From CAYVFM01 sp964546375 (GTDB lineage: Bacteria; Gemmatimonadota; Gemmatimonadetes; Palauibacterales; Palauibacteraceae), in NCBI GenBank assembly GCA_964546375.1, contig CAZJJO010000110.1, forward strand, positions 1-5,995: 5,995 nucleotides of DNA. The letters are read 5' to 3'. A program made the position numbers and the translations under genes. How positions within the stretch are numbered: position 1 is the first letter of the stretch; the number at the start of each line of letters is the position of its first letter. The notes beneath the pieces are model-generated. The model worked only from the letters and a program-made list of their open reading frames with translations. It was not told the DNA's origin and did not search any database. Shown in pieces: positions 5,877 to 5,995 of this stretch.

Positions 5877-5924
5877 ATGGCTCCCCCGACTCCGATCCTC
5901 CCACCCCACCCCACCGCATGCTGA
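5877..5924 (+). CDS. Possible proline-rich leader mini-ORF overlapping the secA start
   Basis: ATG at 5877 opens a 15-residue frame, MAPPTPILPPHPTAC, ending at TGA 5922-5924, so the secA ATG (5918-5920) lies inside its last codons. An in-frame TAA lies just upstream (5871-5873), so it is not the tail of a longer frame. It contains two Pro-Pro pairs, a residue combination known to slow ribosomes. No SD precedes it at a useful distance (AGGGGA at 5852-5857 is 19 bases away). If transcription starts downstream of the TATAAA, its ATG would not be in the mRNA. The Pro content also follows simply from CCC/CCA-rich DNA. Confidence 0.15.
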   Translation: MAPPTPILPPHPTAC

Positions 5925-5995
5925 AGAACCTGGTCAACAGCGTGGTCGGCACCCGGTTCGAGCGCCAGATGAAGGAGCTCCAGCCGATCGTCGAC
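5918..5995 (+). CDS. secA: Protein translocase subunit SecA, N-terminal fragment (3' truncated by window edge)
   Basis: SecA is the cytoplasmic ATPase that drives preproteins through the SecYEG channel. Only 26 codons are present, starting MLKNLVNSVVGTRFERQMKE and continuing to the right edge. The pattern of a short amphipathic helix, then V-G-(T/S)-R and a basic helix, with LQPIVD following, matches the N-terminus of SecA proteins. This segment contacts lipids and SecYEG. The assignment rests on this short match and on my recollection that related genomes place secA here. No SD is present: the 30 bases before the ATG are mostly C with scattered A and T. The 103-base gap and isolated TATAAA suggest transcription apart from the nadD operon. 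Downstream Walker motifs would settle identity but lie outside the window. Confidence 0.7.
   Translation, partial: MLKNLVNSVVGTRFERQMKELQPIVD

Noticed and set aside
5869..5880. TATAAACCATGG read as a eukaryotic TATA box with a Kozak-type start
   Set aside because: All genes in the window are bacterial and the ATG here opens only a 15-codon frame; the resemblance is coincidental.
1..5995. Search for CRISPR repeats, tRNA or rRNA genes, transposases or attachment sites
   Set aside because: No regularly spaced repeats, cloverleaf-like segments, rRNA-like sequence, transposase motifs or terminal repeats were seen; coding content and codon bias look uniform, with no sign of recent transfer.

Overview
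The window is very GC-rich chromosomal DNA with codon third positions almost all G or C. All convincing genes lie on the + strand. Two predicted outer-membrane lipoproteins, one of them a BamD homologue, point to a Gram-negative (diderm) bacterium. The order ugd, uxs, GT2, TPR lipoprotein, bamD, nadD, secA together with the base composition suggests Gemmatimonadota or a relative. That placement is inference from gene content and recall, not from a database search.

Layout: bases 2-205 are the 3' end of an unidentified gene. Bases 206-337 are a spacer with two strong inverted repeats and a good Shine-Dalgarno (SD) site. A tightly packed run follows: ugd (338-1657), a possible 28-codon linker ORF (1654-1740), uxs (1737-2714), a DPM1-type family 2 glycosyltransferase (2711-3478), a TPR lipoprotein (3475-4437), bamD (4434-5225) and nadD (5227-5814). 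Most junctions are 4-base GTGA or ATGA stop/start overlaps, and bamD to nadD is separated by one base, so this looks like one translationally coupled operon. A 103-base spacer (5815-5917) holds a hairpin, an isolated TATAAA and a C-rich leader. The first 26 codons of secA run off the right edge.

How the genes fit together: Ugd oxidises UDP-glucose to UDP-glucuronate and Uxs decarboxylates it to UDP-xylose. The adjacent GT2 enzyme, whose family typically loads a sugar onto a polyprenyl phosphate, could be the consumer. The TPR lipoprotein and BamD would act at the periplasmic face of the outer membrane in beta-barrel assembly. NadD makes the dinucleotide precursor of NAD, the cofactor of both Ugd and Uxs. 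SecA drives export of outer-membrane proteins. The theme is cell-envelope construction.

The genes belong to known families. I see no mobile element, CRISPR array, tRNA or rRNA. The points most worth a second look are the possible linker ORF between ugd and uxs, the proline-rich mini-ORF overlapping the start of secA, the SD-less C-rich secA leader, and the TPR lipoprotein as a possible lineage-specific BAM partner.
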